From Pelagibacterium sp. 26DY04 (lineage in GTDB: Bacteria > Pseudomonadota > Alphaproteobacteria > Rhizobiales > Devosiaceae), in NCBI RefSeq assembly GCF_031202305.1, contig NZ_CP101731.1, forward strand, positions 2,542,001 through 2,606,000: a stretch of 64,000 bases of DNA, read 5' to 3'. The translations under genes were made by a program, and so were the position numbers. The notes beneath the pieces were generated by a model. It searched no databases. It was not told where the DNA came from and worked only from the letters and a program-made list of their open reading frames with translations. Shown here in pieces: positions 43,201-51,426 of this stretch (positions are counted from its first letter, which is position 1; every line of letters starts with the position of its first letter).

Positions 43201-43890
43201 CATGCCGCCGGTTGCCAGCAATCCCTCGAGGGAAACCGAAAACCGCCCGTCGAGCGGACGCACGAAAGCGTTGAGCTGCAATTCGCCGGCCGCGTTGATA
43301 GCCGAGGTCCCCATCCGCAAGGCGTAAGGGGTTCCTTCGTGGGTCGCCTGCCCTTGCAGGGTAAAAGGGCCACGGATTGCCGTCATTTGCATGTCGCCGG
43401 CAAACCCCTGCGCCTGCCAGGATTGGCCGCTCCGCATGTCGGTGAGGCGCAGGGTGCCCTCGTCGAACCGCGCATGGGCAATCGAAACGTTGGAAACGCT
43501 CGGGTTCTCGGCGAGAACGATCGGCGTTTGAAGTTCGCCGTTTTCGTCGATCACCAGGTTGAGTTCAGGCTCGGTCAGCCGCAATTGCGTGACGGTGAAC
43601 CGGTCGCGCAGGAAATCCATCAGCGAGAAATCGGCCTCGACCGATCTGGCCGCCCCCACCGGCGCGTCGGCGGGCCCCATCCGCGCATTCTCGAAGCGCA
43701 GGCGCGGCTGGGGCAGCAGCGTGAACTCCATATCCCCAGCAATCTCCACCTCCACCCCCAGCGCCTCGGCCGCCATCTGCTCCATGCGCGGCTTGTAGGC
43801 GTTCCAGTCAATGAACAACGGCACGATGAATGCCGCGCCCAGAATGAGGATCGCGATCAATCCGATGGCGATGTAGATACGGTTGGCCAA
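40252..43890 (-). CDS. AsmA-family envelope protein, 1212 residues
   Basis: This very large protein has one N-terminal membrane anchor (IYIAIGLIAILILGAAFIVPLFI) followed by an AsmA domain beginning DWNAYKPRMEQMAAEALGVEVEIAGDMEFTLLPQPRLRFEN. The remainder is repetitive beta-strand sequence, with a second conserved AsmA_2-like block near residues 850-1080. AsmA-like proteins form long hydrophobic grooves that move phospholipids between envelope membranes (family knowledge). Residues about 1115-1185 are a Glu/Gln/Arg-rich coiled coil, and the end is proline-rich. It is convergent with the ribbon-helix-helix gene. Confidence 0.9.
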   Translation of the reverse strand: MANRIYIAIGLIAILILGAAFIVPLFIDWNAYKPRMEQMAAEALGVEVEIAGDMEFTLLPQPRLRFENARMGPADAPVGAARSVEADFSLMDFLRDRFTVTQLRLTEPELNLVIDENGELQTPIVLAENPSVSNVSIAHARFDEGTLRLTDMRSGQSWQAQGFAGDMQMTAIRGPFTLQGQATHEGTPYALRMGTSAINAAGELQLNAFVRPLDGRFSVSLEGLLATGGMPELTGALTYRQAAQAEGDAVVGALVLQSPITADSNAVRLDEFTLLPDENQTATRLTGEATVTLGAESSFDATVSGGVVTLQTNAVTEEGAQPFEIVQLLRGMPEPVIPPLPGRIAMSINELVVRGVSVRDVRLDAESDGELWAVEEFSGRLAGDTTLKLTGSLGRAAGWPAFEGTLAMASSRLDALSLLWVRPRDGNPLFGVSGSLNGQVQLVNDRLRLENGILVIEDTAHTVSTSMRFGETPSLAVTADLTTLNARQSAALLALLPPIEPTGTFGLSFPDGRLDVELEAAQLAGQAVQRLSLRSAWSDQGVTIESLDVESFGGVGFAGAGSLSGSLAAPVIVANGELEIAAGARVLDRVLGTEAGNPLRQAVLGSLPARLDLDLQPPGSDGLQSMTLDGTAGAAEISIGLDMTGGITGLGRENLGITIDAAADSGAAMLAQIGLAPLIAGTDGAIASARFEGNPRGNMDAELSLEGGGERIDFSGTLVLSDLASIRGEGQTSFLFADGVALAELAGAAGVWLPGLEGQADIGFVGPESVRLSDISAFSGERSVGGEVTFSAQRDSALVSGSLAFDALDVETLATMLTGPAGMLNLSPGLWPDGPIDLGGTPRSTRGRIAVTAPVLMVGDQRLVEALAFDYAWGEEDVGLRGLFGEFGGGTVQLDATACCASAIADKSLAGRLTLNGVALDAILPQSPSDALGGTLTLGTQFQGSGDSYRAFAGSLNGEGSFSVNDVRIERLSPSAFDAAADVDNLVEIAPEALETLVATALDSGPFIADEAGGLVSLIGGSAQISNIAIEGDGARLVGGGSLALDTAELDASWRLALTRALAGNGLITETTGRIGLEVDGTLLAPERALDLGPMVDAIQVRALETELDELEALRAEQEARQQEAAEEQARLMEEEARRQAEILLQREQEEAERLEQEAQQQELDAIEQQLNGPANGEGEVNEDQDASPPVSSPPPTFTLPEPPFTFDMSEP

Positions 43891-43997
43891 AGCCGGGGAA
43901 ACCTCAAAGCTAAATCACGCGAACCTTAGGCATAACAATGGGTTTCGTCACCCGGCTTTAGCCCTTGTGAAGACGAGATTTTTGCATATTGGCCAAG

Positions 43998-44026
43998 AAA
44001 AAGGGCCGGGCGTTGGCCCGACCCTT
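43998..44026 (-). terminator. intrinsic terminator of the phytase-like gene
   Basis: On the minus strand AAGGGTCGGGC-N4-GCCCGGCCCTT is followed by a run of T, 26 bases after the stop codon. Confidence 0.85.
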
Positions 44027-44051
44027 CAACCGTTTTCGTATCGGTGCCGTG

Positions 44052-46244
44052 TTATTCAACGGTGCCGATCAACCAGAAATTAGTCTCGCCCGAGGAGTCA
44101 TCCACACCGTCATTGTCGGTGACGACCCAACCTTCGCCGGCCGCGTCGATGGCAAAGCCTTCGACCTTGTCGAGCACATAGCCGTTCAGCGCCTGGAGGT
44201 CAGGGATGAAGTCGCGGACCTCTTCCTTGGTGACCACCGGTAGTTCCGACCCGATCTCGGCGCCTACCATTTCGGCGAGCGGCACGCGATAAAGCTTCTT
44301 GAGCTGGGCGTTGGCCGCGATCTGGTTGTCACGCTCGACGATATAGGCGTAGTCGCCGGCAATGGTGATTTCCGACAGACCGACCCAGGCACCTTCAGCA
44401 GGAGTTTCGAGCGGATAGTGCACAGCGCCCCATTCGCCGGTCGAAGGCTGGTAGGAAACCAGCTTCACCATGCCTTCGGGATCGTCGCCCCATTCGCGCT
44501 GGATGGCGATCCAGAGCACCATGTCGTCGCCTTCGCCCACCGCGGAAATGCCTTCGGCTGCCGAACGGGTTTCGTTGGCCAGCAGGACTTCGGGGAACAT
44601 CACTTCCTCGATGATCGCACCTTCGGCATCCACACGGTAGAGGGCGTGCTGGATACCGTCTTCGGTGTCGCCTTCCGAAGCCACCCAGAAGCCGCCTTCA
44701 CCGTCCAGCGTGATGCCTTCGAGGTCGAGGCCTTCGGCAGCAGCGCCATCACGGGTGACCAGCCGGGCTTCAGTGATCATCGCAGGGCTCTGCGTCGCAT
44801 CGATCGTGTAGATCGTGGGCATCATCGAAAGGTAGGAGTCGTTGACGGCATAGAGCTTGCCGGCTTCTTGGGCATCAGCAACCAGACCCGACAGAGCCAC
44901 CCAGCCGATCGGCGTGCCATCCTCGTTCATCGCCGACATGATCTGCGGATAGTCAGGCGTTTCAACATCCTGACGCTCGAAAATCATGACGTGAGCCGGA
45001 GCGCCGCCATCGGCCGAAACGTCGGTCTCGTTGGCCGTGACGTAAAGATTGCGCTCGGGAATCGCCAGCGCCCCTTCCGGACCGATGCCCGAGGGGATCG
45101 ACTGGATGTATTCGGGCTCGGCGCCGGTGTCGCGATAGATGGCGACCAGCGAGGCGCGTTCCTGGTTGACGAAGATCAGCGTCTCGTCGCCGAACACGCC
45201 AACTTCCATGCCTTCGGGTTCGATCCCCTTGTTGTCGGAGCGACCTTCCGGATAGTGGCCGAGCTGGGCGCTGATATATTCCATCGACGGTCCGCTCTCA
45301 TAAAGCTCGGTGCCGTCCTTGGAAAAGATGGTGAAGCCGCGCGAGCCGCCTTCATAGTCGCCTTCATTGGCGATCACGAAGCGGTCGTCGTCCAGCCACT
45401 GGATGGCATCGGGCTCGCGCAATGCGCCCTCGATGCTTTCGCTGAACGAAAGCCGGCCGTCATCTTCGATGTCGATATTGGCAAGGTCGGTCGAACCGGC
45501 GGAGAAATGATTGATCACTTCCCCGCTTTCGCCGTCGATGATGACGATATGGTTGTTTTCCTGCAGCGTCACGGCAAGTTCGTTGGCGCTGTTGAAGTCG
45601 GTGTATTCAGGCTCGGCGTCCTCACCGGCCACCTCGGCAAGGCCGGCCAATTCGGTCACCCGCAGGCTGTCGCAATCAGGGGTGCCTTCGGCAACATCGA
45701 GGAACGTCACATTGCCGCTCGGAAGCTGCGGGATCACGCCGTCGTTGAGGTCTTCATCGCGCTGGTTTTCCATCGAGATGGCGATCAGTGAACCGTCGGC
45801 GTTCTTGGCGATGGCGTCGGGCTGGCCGTCCAAATCACATTCGGATTCGACCTCGAGCGTTTCGATGTCTACGACGGCCAGATAGCCGGTCGGAGCGGTG
45901 AAATCTTCGGTGGTATCGACACTCACCAGCGCCTTGTTGCCGATCACGGAAACTGAGGTCGGGCCGCCTTCGAGTTCGACGAAACCGCCCGGCTGCGGAT
46001 TTGCCGGATCGGTGATGTCGATAAAGCCGACACCGCCGAGCAGCGCGTTGGAATAAACCAGCGTCATACCGTCTTCCGTCGCGGTGATGATCTCCGCCGA
46101 ATTTTCCTCAGCTTCGATATCGGGCGTGTTGAGCGCAACCGGGAAGCTGGCGATGCGGTTGAAATAGCTCTGGGCGCTTGCAGGAACGGCAGCGCTCGCC
46201 AGAAGTCCGGCCGCAATGGCGGTAAGCAGAACAGATTTGTTCAT
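44052..46244 (-). CDS. secreted phytase-like esterase family protein
   Basis: The 730-residue protein has a Sec signal peptide (MNKSVLLTAIAAGLLASAAVPASAQ) and is otherwise an acidic, beta-propeller-like exported protein. The N-terminal half has repeated blades with VAVVDIETL-type strands, and the second half carries the family of esterase-like phytases: EGLDLEGITLDGEGGFWVASEGD and KVEGFAIDAAGEGWVVTDNDG. Its low pI and aspartate-rich composition suit a periplasmic or extracellular calcium-dependent enzyme; substrate is unproven. It is divergent from uvrD and ends at a strong terminator. Confidence 0.85.
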   Translation of the reverse strand: MNKSVLLTAIAAGLLASAAVPASAQSYFNRIASFPVALNTPDIEAEENSAEIITATEDGMTLVYSNALLGGVGFIDITDPANPQPGGFVELEGGPTSVSVIGNKALVSVDTTEDFTAPTGYLAVVDIETLEVESECDLDGQPDAIAKNADGSLIAISMENQRDEDLNDGVIPQLPSGNVTFLDVAEGTPDCDSLRVTELAGLAEVAGEDAEPEYTDFNSANELAVTLQENNHIVIIDGESGEVINHFSAGSTDLANIDIEDDGRLSFSESIEGALREPDAIQWLDDDRFVIANEGDYEGGSRGFTIFSKDGTELYESGPSMEYISAQLGHYPEGRSDNKGIEPEGMEVGVFGDETLIFVNQERASLVAIYRDTGAEPEYIQSIPSGIGPEGALAIPERNLYVTANETDVSADGGAPAHVMIFERQDVETPDYPQIMSAMNEDGTPIGWVALSGLVADAQEAGKLYAVNDSYLSMMPTIYTIDATQSPAMITEARLVTRDGAAAEGLDLEGITLDGEGGFWVASEGDTEDGIQHALYRVDAEGAIIEEVMFPEVLLANETRSAAEGISAVGEGDDMVLWIAIQREWGDDPEGMVKLVSYQPSTGEWGAVHYPLETPAEGAWVGLSEITIAGDYAYIVERDNQIAANAQLKKLYRVPLAEMVGAEIGSELPVVTKEEVRDFIPDLQALNGYVLDKVEGFAIDAAGEGWVVTDNDGVDDSSGETNFWLIGTVE

Positions 46245-46297
46245 GGGGTCCCCCGTAAGGCGTGAGAATTCACGACAGGGCCCTATAGGACCGCTCG

Positions 46298-46315
46298 ACA
46301 ACACTTCTGTGACAG
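46298..46315 (-). promoter_or_regulatory. weak Pho-box-like site
   Basis: CTGTCAC-AGAA-GTGTTGT, read on the minus strand, has one heptamer matching the PhoB half-site CTGTCAT at six of seven bases and a second matching at four. Another CTGTCGT lies nearby. A CTATAGG follows as a possible -10 box. Confidence 0.25.
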
Positions 46316-46400
46316 GGCGATTTGCGCCTGTGCATATACTTTTGCCCCTATCGCGCCTATATACTCGCCAGGAGAACAAAAAGAGATTCGTCAATAGCTG

Positions 46401-48722
46401 ATGTCAGCCGTCCCGCCCCATCGTCCGCAAGGCCCGATCACGTCCCAGTTCGCCCCGCGCGAGCCGGCTTATTTCGTGGGGCTGAACGCCGAGCAGCGCG
46501 AGGCGGTGGAAACGACCGAGGGCCCGCTGCTGGTTCTTGCCGGCGCCGGCACGGGCAAGACGCGCGTATTGACCACCCGCATTGCCCATATCCTCGCCTC
46601 CCGCAAGGCACGCGGCGGGCAGATCCTGGCCGTCACCTTCACCAACAAGGCCGCCCGCGAGATGAAGGAGCGCATCGGCAAGCTCGTCGGTGCCTCGGTC
46701 GAGGGCATGCCCTGGCTGGGCACATTTCACTCGATCGGCGCGCGCATCATCCGCCGCCATGCGGAACTGGTCGGGCTCAGGCCTGATTTCACCATTCTCG
46801 ACACGGACGATCAGATCCGCCTCATCAAGCAGCTTCTCTCGGCTGAAAACATTGACGAGAAGCGCTGGCCCGCGCGCCAGTTCGCTTCCATGCTCGACAC
46901 CTGGAAGAACCGCGGCCTGCTGCCAAAGGACATCTCCTCGGCGGAGGGGTATTTCGCCAACGGCAAGGGACAGAAGATCTATGCCGACTACCAGGCGCGG
47001 CTGAAAACCCTCAACGCCGCCGATTTCGGCGATCTGCTGCTCGAAGGCATCCGCCTGTTCAAGGAAAATCCCGAAGTCCTTGCCGAATATCACGATCGCT
47101 TTCGCTATATGCTGGTCGATGAATATCAGGACTCCAACACCGCCCAATACCTCTGGCTGCGCCTTCTGGCGCAAAGCCGGGACGGGAAGAATTCGGCCAA
47201 TATCTGCGTGGTGGGCGACGACGATCAGTCGATCTATGGCTGGCGCGGCGCCGAGGTCGACAACATCCTGCGCTTCGAAAAGGATTTTCCCGGCGCCAAG
47301 ATCATCAAGCTCGAACGCAATTACCGCTCGACCTCCAACATCCTTTCGGCTGCCAGCCACCTGATCGCCAACAATGAATCCCGTCTGGGCAAGACGCTGC
47401 AGACCGATGTGGGCGAGGAAGGCGAAAAGATCGCCGTCACCTCGGTCTGGGATTCTGAAGAAGAAGCCCGCCAGATCGGCGAGGAGATCGAGCAGTACCA
47501 GCGTCAGGGCGACCATCTGGACGATATGGCCATCCTCGTGCGCGCCTCCTTCCAGATGCGCGAATTCGAAGAGCGCTTCATTACATTGGGTCTCAACTAT
47601 CGCGTCATCGGCGGCCCGCGCTTTTATGAGCGCAAGGAAATCCGCGATGCTCTGGCCTATCTGCGCATCGTCGCCCAGCCGGCCGACGATCTAGCTTTCG
47701 AGCGCATCATCAACGTGCCCAAGCGCGGGCTGGGCGATGCCACGCTGCAGATCGTCCACGATACCGCCCGCGCCGCCAATATTCCGCTTTTGGCCGCCAT
47801 CCGTGACCTGATCGAAACCGAGGAACTCAAGCCAAAGCAGCGCTCCACCCTGCGCGAGCTGGTGCGCCAGATCGACGATTGGGCCGATCGCCTGCGCTCG
47901 ATCCCGCATCACGAGCTTGCCGAGCAGATCCTCGATGAATCCGGCTATACGGCGATGTGGCAGAATGACAAATCCGCCGACGCGCCGGGACGGCTGGAAA
48001 ACTTGAAGGAACTCATCCGCTCCATGGAAGAGTTCGAAAACCTCAACGGCTTTCTCGAGCACATCGCCCTGGTGATGGATCGCGATTCCGGCGAAGGCGG
48101 CGATGCGGTCTCGATCATGACCTTGCACTCGGCCAAGGGGCTGGAATTTAACACCGTTTTCCTCCCCGGCTGGGAGGAAGGACTGTTTCCGCATCAGCGT
48201 TCGCTCGATGAATCCGGCCTCGCCGGGCTCGAGGAGGAACGCCGCCTCGCCTATGTCGGCATCACGCGCGCGCGAAAGCGCTGCCGCATATCGCTTGCCC
48301 AGAACCGCCGCATCCACGGCCTCTGGCAATCGGCCATCCCGTCGCGCTTTCTCGACGAGTTGCCGGCCCATGCCGTCGAGGTCACCGACACCGGCTCGTC
48401 CTATGGCGGCTATACCTATGGCGGCCGCGCCGCCACGCGCTTCGACCAGCGCGATCCCTTTGAAAGCGTCTACGAAACCCCCGGCTGGCAGCGCGCCCAG
48501 CGCCAGCAATCCCAGCGCAAGGGCCCTGGTCCCTTGACCATCGAAGGCGACCTCGTCGCCCGCTCCTCAGGCCCTTCGGCCGCCTACTCGGTGGGCGAAC
48601 GCGTCTTCCATCTCAAATTCGGCTACGGCACGGTGACGGCGACCGAGGGCAACAAGCTCTCCATCGATTTTGAGAAAGCCGGACCAAAGAAGGTTTTGGA
48701 CAGTTTCGTGAAGCGGGGGTGA
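46401..48722 (+). CDS. uvrD: UvrD/PcrA-type DNA helicase
   Basis: The 773-residue superfamily 1A helicase unwinds DNA 3' to 5' in nucleotide excision repair and clears replication blocks. Motifs in order: Walker A GAGTGKT at 48-54, AVTFTNKAAREMKERI (Ia), LVDEYQDSN (Walker B), VVGDDDQSIYGWRGAE (III), LERNYRST (IV), VSIMTLHSAKGLEFNTVFLPGWEEGLFPHQRS (V) and LAYVGITRARKR (VI). The C-terminal tail with VGERVFHLKFGYGTVTATEGNKLSIDF is the Tudor-like domain that contacts RNA polymerase in PcrA. It is divergent from the esterase gene. Confidence 0.95.
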   Translation: MSAVPPHRPQGPITSQFAPREPAYFVGLNAEQREAVETTEGPLLVLAGAGTGKTRVLTTRIAHILASRKARGGQILAVTFTNKAAREMKERIGKLVGASVEGMPWLGTFHSIGARIIRRHAELVGLRPDFTILDTDDQIRLIKQLLSAENIDEKRWPARQFASMLDTWKNRGLLPKDISSAEGYFANGKGQKIYADYQARLKTLNAADFGDLLLEGIRLFKENPEVLAEYHDRFRYMLVDEYQDSNTAQYLWLRLLAQSRDGKNSANICVVGDDDQSIYGWRGAEVDNILRFEKDFPGAKIIKLERNYRSTSNILSAASHLIANNESRLGKTLQTDVGEEGEKIAVTSVWDSEEEARQIGEEIEQYQRQGDHLDDMAILVRASFQMREFEERFITLGLNYRVIGGPRFYERKEIRDALAYLRIVAQPADDLAFERIINVPKRGLGDATLQIVHDTARAANIPLLAAIRDLIETEELKPKQRSTLRELVRQIDDWADRLRSIPHHELAEQILDESGYTAMWQNDKSADAPGRLENLKELIRSMEEFENLNGFLEHIALVMDRDSGEGGDAVSIMTLHSAKGLEFNTVFLPGWEEGLFPHQRSLDESGLAGLEEERRLAYVGITRARKRCRISLAQNRRIHGLWQSAIPSRFLDELPAHAVEVTDTGSSYGGYTYGGRAATRFDQRDPFESVYETPGWQRAQRQQSQRKGPGPLTIEGDLVARSSGPSAAYSVGERVFHLKFGYGTVTATEGNKLSIDFEKAGPKKVLDSFVKRG

Positions 48723-49208
48723 TTACCCACCCCTCCGCAAAAACGCTCCGTATGTGGAATCAGTCTCGCCCGTTTCTTGCATGAGCTTCATGTCTCGTCT
48801 AACGACTTCAAGGGCCGTCGGTGTCACTCGTCTTTTTGGCTGAACGTCGACGATGTCGAGAGCAAAAAACTCGTCTGGTTTCAACGTCTGCAGATCTAGC
48901 TTGGCCACTGTAACTACGCCCTGTTCCCGAACCTTTACAACAAGGGTTCGGCGTAGAACCTTTCGGTCGGCGTCAGCCACAAGGGCCTGCAGCATGTCTG
49001 GTTGTCCATCGTCGATTAGTCGACGACTCGAAACCTGACCCGCCAGTTCCATCAGGCCATAATCTATAATATCGTCAGCCTCAAAGCTGGGGACGTTACC
49101 ATGCCGCTTCTTGAATTCGGCCACCACCTCGCGCGAACTCGAAGTGGGCAAATGGTCCCATATCTCGATGAGCTCACTTCTAGTCTTAGTCGCTCTTCGT
49201 CGTGTCAT
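48723..49208 (-). CDS. hypothetical protein, base composition unlike neighbours
   Basis: This 161-residue protein is not recognised. It starts MTRRRATKTRSELIEIWDHLPTSSSREVVAEFKKRHGNVPSFEADDIIDYG, is rich in charged residues and has no signal peptide, membrane helix or known motif. GGAGAG lies 6 bases before the ATG, which supports translation. Its codon use and lower GC stand out from adjacent genes, suggesting recent acquisition (inference). Its stop codon abuts that of uvrD. Confidence 0.65.
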   Translation of the reverse strand: MTRRRATKTRSELIEIWDHLPTSSSREVVAEFKKRHGNVPSFEADDIIDYGLMELAGQVSSRRLIDDGQPDMLQALVADADRKVLRRTLVVKVREQGVVTVAKLDLQTLKPDEFFALDIVDVQPKRRVTPTALEVVRRDMKLMQETGETDSTYGAFLRRGG

Positions 49209-49426
49209 GCAGCTCTCCGAGTTAGCAGAAACACAATTAAGCTTAAAGGCTGACAGAAACATACCATGAACGCAGTGACACGGTCCATTTAATCATTCGC
49301 GATTACATAACATCCACAAATAAATTCATCTGCTTTGACGCCGGCTCTGCGCGACACTTATCGCGTCCGCAGAGGGCAATATGTCCGTCACGGTATATCC
49401 GCTGCCCATCAAACGAGGAGAACTCC

Positions 49427-49747
49427 ATGATCATCACCACCACCGCTGTCGTCGAAGGCCGTCCCGTCCGTGAATATCTCGGACTGGTGGTCGGCGAGGT
49501 CATCATCGGCGCCAACATCTTCCGCGATCTGTTTGCTGGCATTCGCGACATCGTCGGCGGCCGCGCCGGGGCATATGAGAACGCCATGCGCGATGCCCGC
49601 AAGGAAGCTCTCGCCGAAATCGAGGAGGAAGCGCGCCGTCTTGGTGCCGATGCCGTGGTTGGTGTCGATCTCGATTATGAGGTCATCGGCGAACAGGGAT
49701 CGATGCTGATGGTCTCGGTGTCGGGCACGGCGGTGAAGCTGGGTTAG
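49427..49747 (+). CDS. YbjQ-family (UPF0145) protein
   Basis: The 106-residue protein matches Ybj[45 protein letters not shown] and the helix [32 protein letters not shown] are the hallmark segments. The family forms decamers and has no known function (sometimes called heavy-metal-binding domain protein, a label without firm proof). GGAGAAC lies just before the ATG. The gene stands alone between two intergenic gaps. Confidence 0.93.
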   Translation: MIITTTAVVEGRPVREYLGLVVGEVIIGANIFRDLFAGIRDIVGGRAGAYENAMRDARKEALAEIEEEARRLGADAVVGVDLDYEVIGEQGSMLMVSVSGTAVKLG

Positions 49748-49845
49748 CTTCGGGCGGCCGCGTCAAAATCGGGCCGTGGAATCCGGGTCGGGCCGCCCCG
49801 GTTGGGTTTGAGACCACAACTCCATTCACAACGAATGGAGTTCCC

Positions 49846-50616
49846 ATGTCTCGTCTCAACAACAAGACCGCCATCGTCACCGGCGCCACCTCTGGCATCG
49901 GCGAAGCGGCCGCGCTGCTCTTCGCCCGCGAAGGGGCATGCCTGGTCATCTCGGGTCGCCGGCAGGACAAGCTCGACGATCTCGTCAGGCGGATCGACAA
50001 TCTCGGCGCCGGCGTCATTGCGATCGCCGGCGACGTCCGCGACGAAAGCCACGCGCGCGAGTGCGTCAGGGCTGCCGTCAACCGGTTTGGCGGCCTCGAT
50101 ATCGCCTTCAACAATGCCGGCGCGGCGACCGTCATGGCCCCGGCAGCCGAGATCGCTCCCGCCGATTGGCAGGCGACCCTCGATACCTGCCTCACCAGCG
50201 CCTATTTCGGCGCGCGCCACCAAATCCCCGCCCTGCTTGAACGCGGCGGCGGATCGCTGATCTTCACCTCGAGCTTTGTCGGCAACACCGTCGGCTTTCC
50301 CGGAATGGCTGCCTATGCCGCCGCCAAGGCCGGGCTCATCGGTCTCGTCCAGACGTTGGCGGTCGAATACGGCGCCAAAGGCATTCGCGCCAACGCGCTG
50401 CTCCCAGGCGGCATCGATACGCCGTCCAATGCCGCCAATCTCCCCGGCGCAGCGCCGGAAACTCGCGGCTTCATCGAGGGCATTCATGCTCTGAAGCGTC
50501 TGGGAACGGCGGAGGAGTTGGCCGAGGCCGCGCTTTTTCTCGCTTCCGACGCCTCGCGCTTCATGACCGGCAGCGCCATGCGGGTCGACGGCGGCGTCTC
50601 CATCAGCCGCACCTGA
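49846..50616 (+). CDS. short-chain dehydrogenase/reductase
   Basis: The 256-residue classical SDR has the NAD(P) motif VTGATSGIGEAAA near the start, FNNAG at about residue 89, and the catalytic set in IFTSSFVGNTVGFPGMAAYAAAKAGLIG (Ser, Tyr, Lys). The C-terminal ASDASRFMTGSAMRVDGGVS is typical. The lack of a basic residue after the first glycine and an acidic one later would favour NADH over NADPH only weakly. Substrate is unknown. Confidence 0.93.
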   Translation: MSRLNNKTAIVTGATSGIGEAAALLFAREGACLVISGRRQDKLDDLVRRIDNLGAGVIAIAGDVRDESHARECVRAAVNRFGGLDIAFNNAGAATVMAPAAEIAPADWQATLDTCLTSAYFGARHQIPALLERGGGSLIFTSSFVGNTVGFPGMAAYAAAKAGLIGLVQTLAVEYGAKGIRANALLPGGIDTPSNAANLPGAAPETRGFIEGIHALKRLGTAEELAEAALFLASDASRFMTGSAMRVDGGVSISRT

Positions 50617-50622
50617 AGCTCC

Positions 50623-50648
50623 CCGTAGCCGGTGATCGCCGGCTACGG
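50623..50648 (+). terminator. hairpin after the SDR gene
   Basis: CCGTAGCCGG-N6-CCGGCTACGG is a perfect 10-bp stem starting 7 bases after the stop codon; no T-run follows. Confidence 0.5.
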
Positions 50649-50701
50649 AACCCTCCCGCCCACCGGAACATTATGCGAACAACCCATAGTGGAGTTCCAG
50701 C

Positions 50702-50926
50702 ATGTCCGACAGCAATCCTAAAGTTCCCAATGACGACCCCAATTCCAATCTGGAGAAGGATCCTTCCGATTGGGTGTCGGGCGACGAGCCCATGACCGGC
50801 GCCCAGGCCTCCTATCTCAAGACGCTTTCCGAAGAAGCCCATGAACCCGAAGCCTATGCCGAAAACCTCACCAAGGCCGAAGCCTCGCGGCGCATCGACG
50901 CGCTCAAACGCAAGCTCGATTTGTGA
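50702..50926 (+). CDS. DUF3072 domain protein, copy 1
   Basis: The 74-residue soluble protein ends with the DUF3072 core: PSDWVSGDEPMTGAQASYLKTLSEEAHEPEAYAENLTKAEASRRIDALKRKLDL. It has a hydrophilic, disordered N-terminus rich in Asn, Pro and Asp. The gene is immediately followed by a paralogue, and both are short and separately spaced. Function is unknown; the MTGxQA...EA..RI..L pattern occurs in many Alphaproteobacteria and Actinobacteria, often in stress-linked settings. Confidence 0.85.
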   Translation: MSDSNPKVPNDDPNSNLEKDPSDWVSGDEPMTGAQASYLKTLSEEAHEPEAYAENLTKAEASRRIDALKRKLDL

Positions 50927-51096
50927 CAGCACTAGTGCCTGATCTGCCACGCTTTTTGCTCACTTCGCACTTAACATGTGATCGCACCGCAACCGTCTTT
51001 ACAAGGATAATTCCCGCCCCAAGCTTCATCTTCTTCCGGGCGGGAACCGGTGGGCCGGCCATCCCGTTCTGAGAACACAAGACTAGGAGTCCACTC

Positions 51097-51321
51097 ATGT
51101 CCGACATTCATCCCGGCATCGCCACCGCAAACCCCGACGCCTTCCGTGTCAACGACCGAGAAGATTATCTCTCGGGCGATGGTCCGATGACGGCCTCCCA
51201 GGCCGCCGAACTGCTGTGCCTTGCCCAGCGTGCCGAGGAATTCGATGCCTACGACGACCATCTTACCAGCATCGAGGCGGCCAACCGCATCAAGCTCTTG
51301 AAGCGCAAGCTCGACGGCTAA
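51097..51321 (+). CDS. DUF3072 domain protein, copy 2
   Basis: This 74-residue paralogue of the gene at 50702 shares the core DYLSGDGPMTASQAAELLCLAQRAEEFDAYDDHLTSIEAANRIKLLKRKLDG. The two proteins are the same length, so they probably arose by tandem duplication and then diverged in the N-terminal half. A ribosome site TAGGAG lies upstream of the ATG. A hairpin with a T-rich tail follows. Function unknown. Confidence 0.85.
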   Translation: MSDIHPGIATANPDAFRVNDREDYLSGDGPMTASQAAELLCLAQRAEEFDAYDDHLTSIEAANRIKLLKRKLDG

Positions 51322-51348
51322 GCCACGGACAGGATCGGACGGATCGAC

Positions 51349-51384
51349 GGCCCGTCGGGATCGCCCGGCGGGCCGATTTCTTTG
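51349..51384 (+). terminator. terminator after the second DUF3072 gene
   Basis: GGCCCGTCGGG-N4-CCCGGCGGGCC pairs almost perfectly and is followed by GATTTCTTT. Confidence 0.6.
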
Positions 51385-51426
51385 CCAGGGCTACCGTCCT
51401 CGCTCCTGTCGTGGCAAATACACGCC

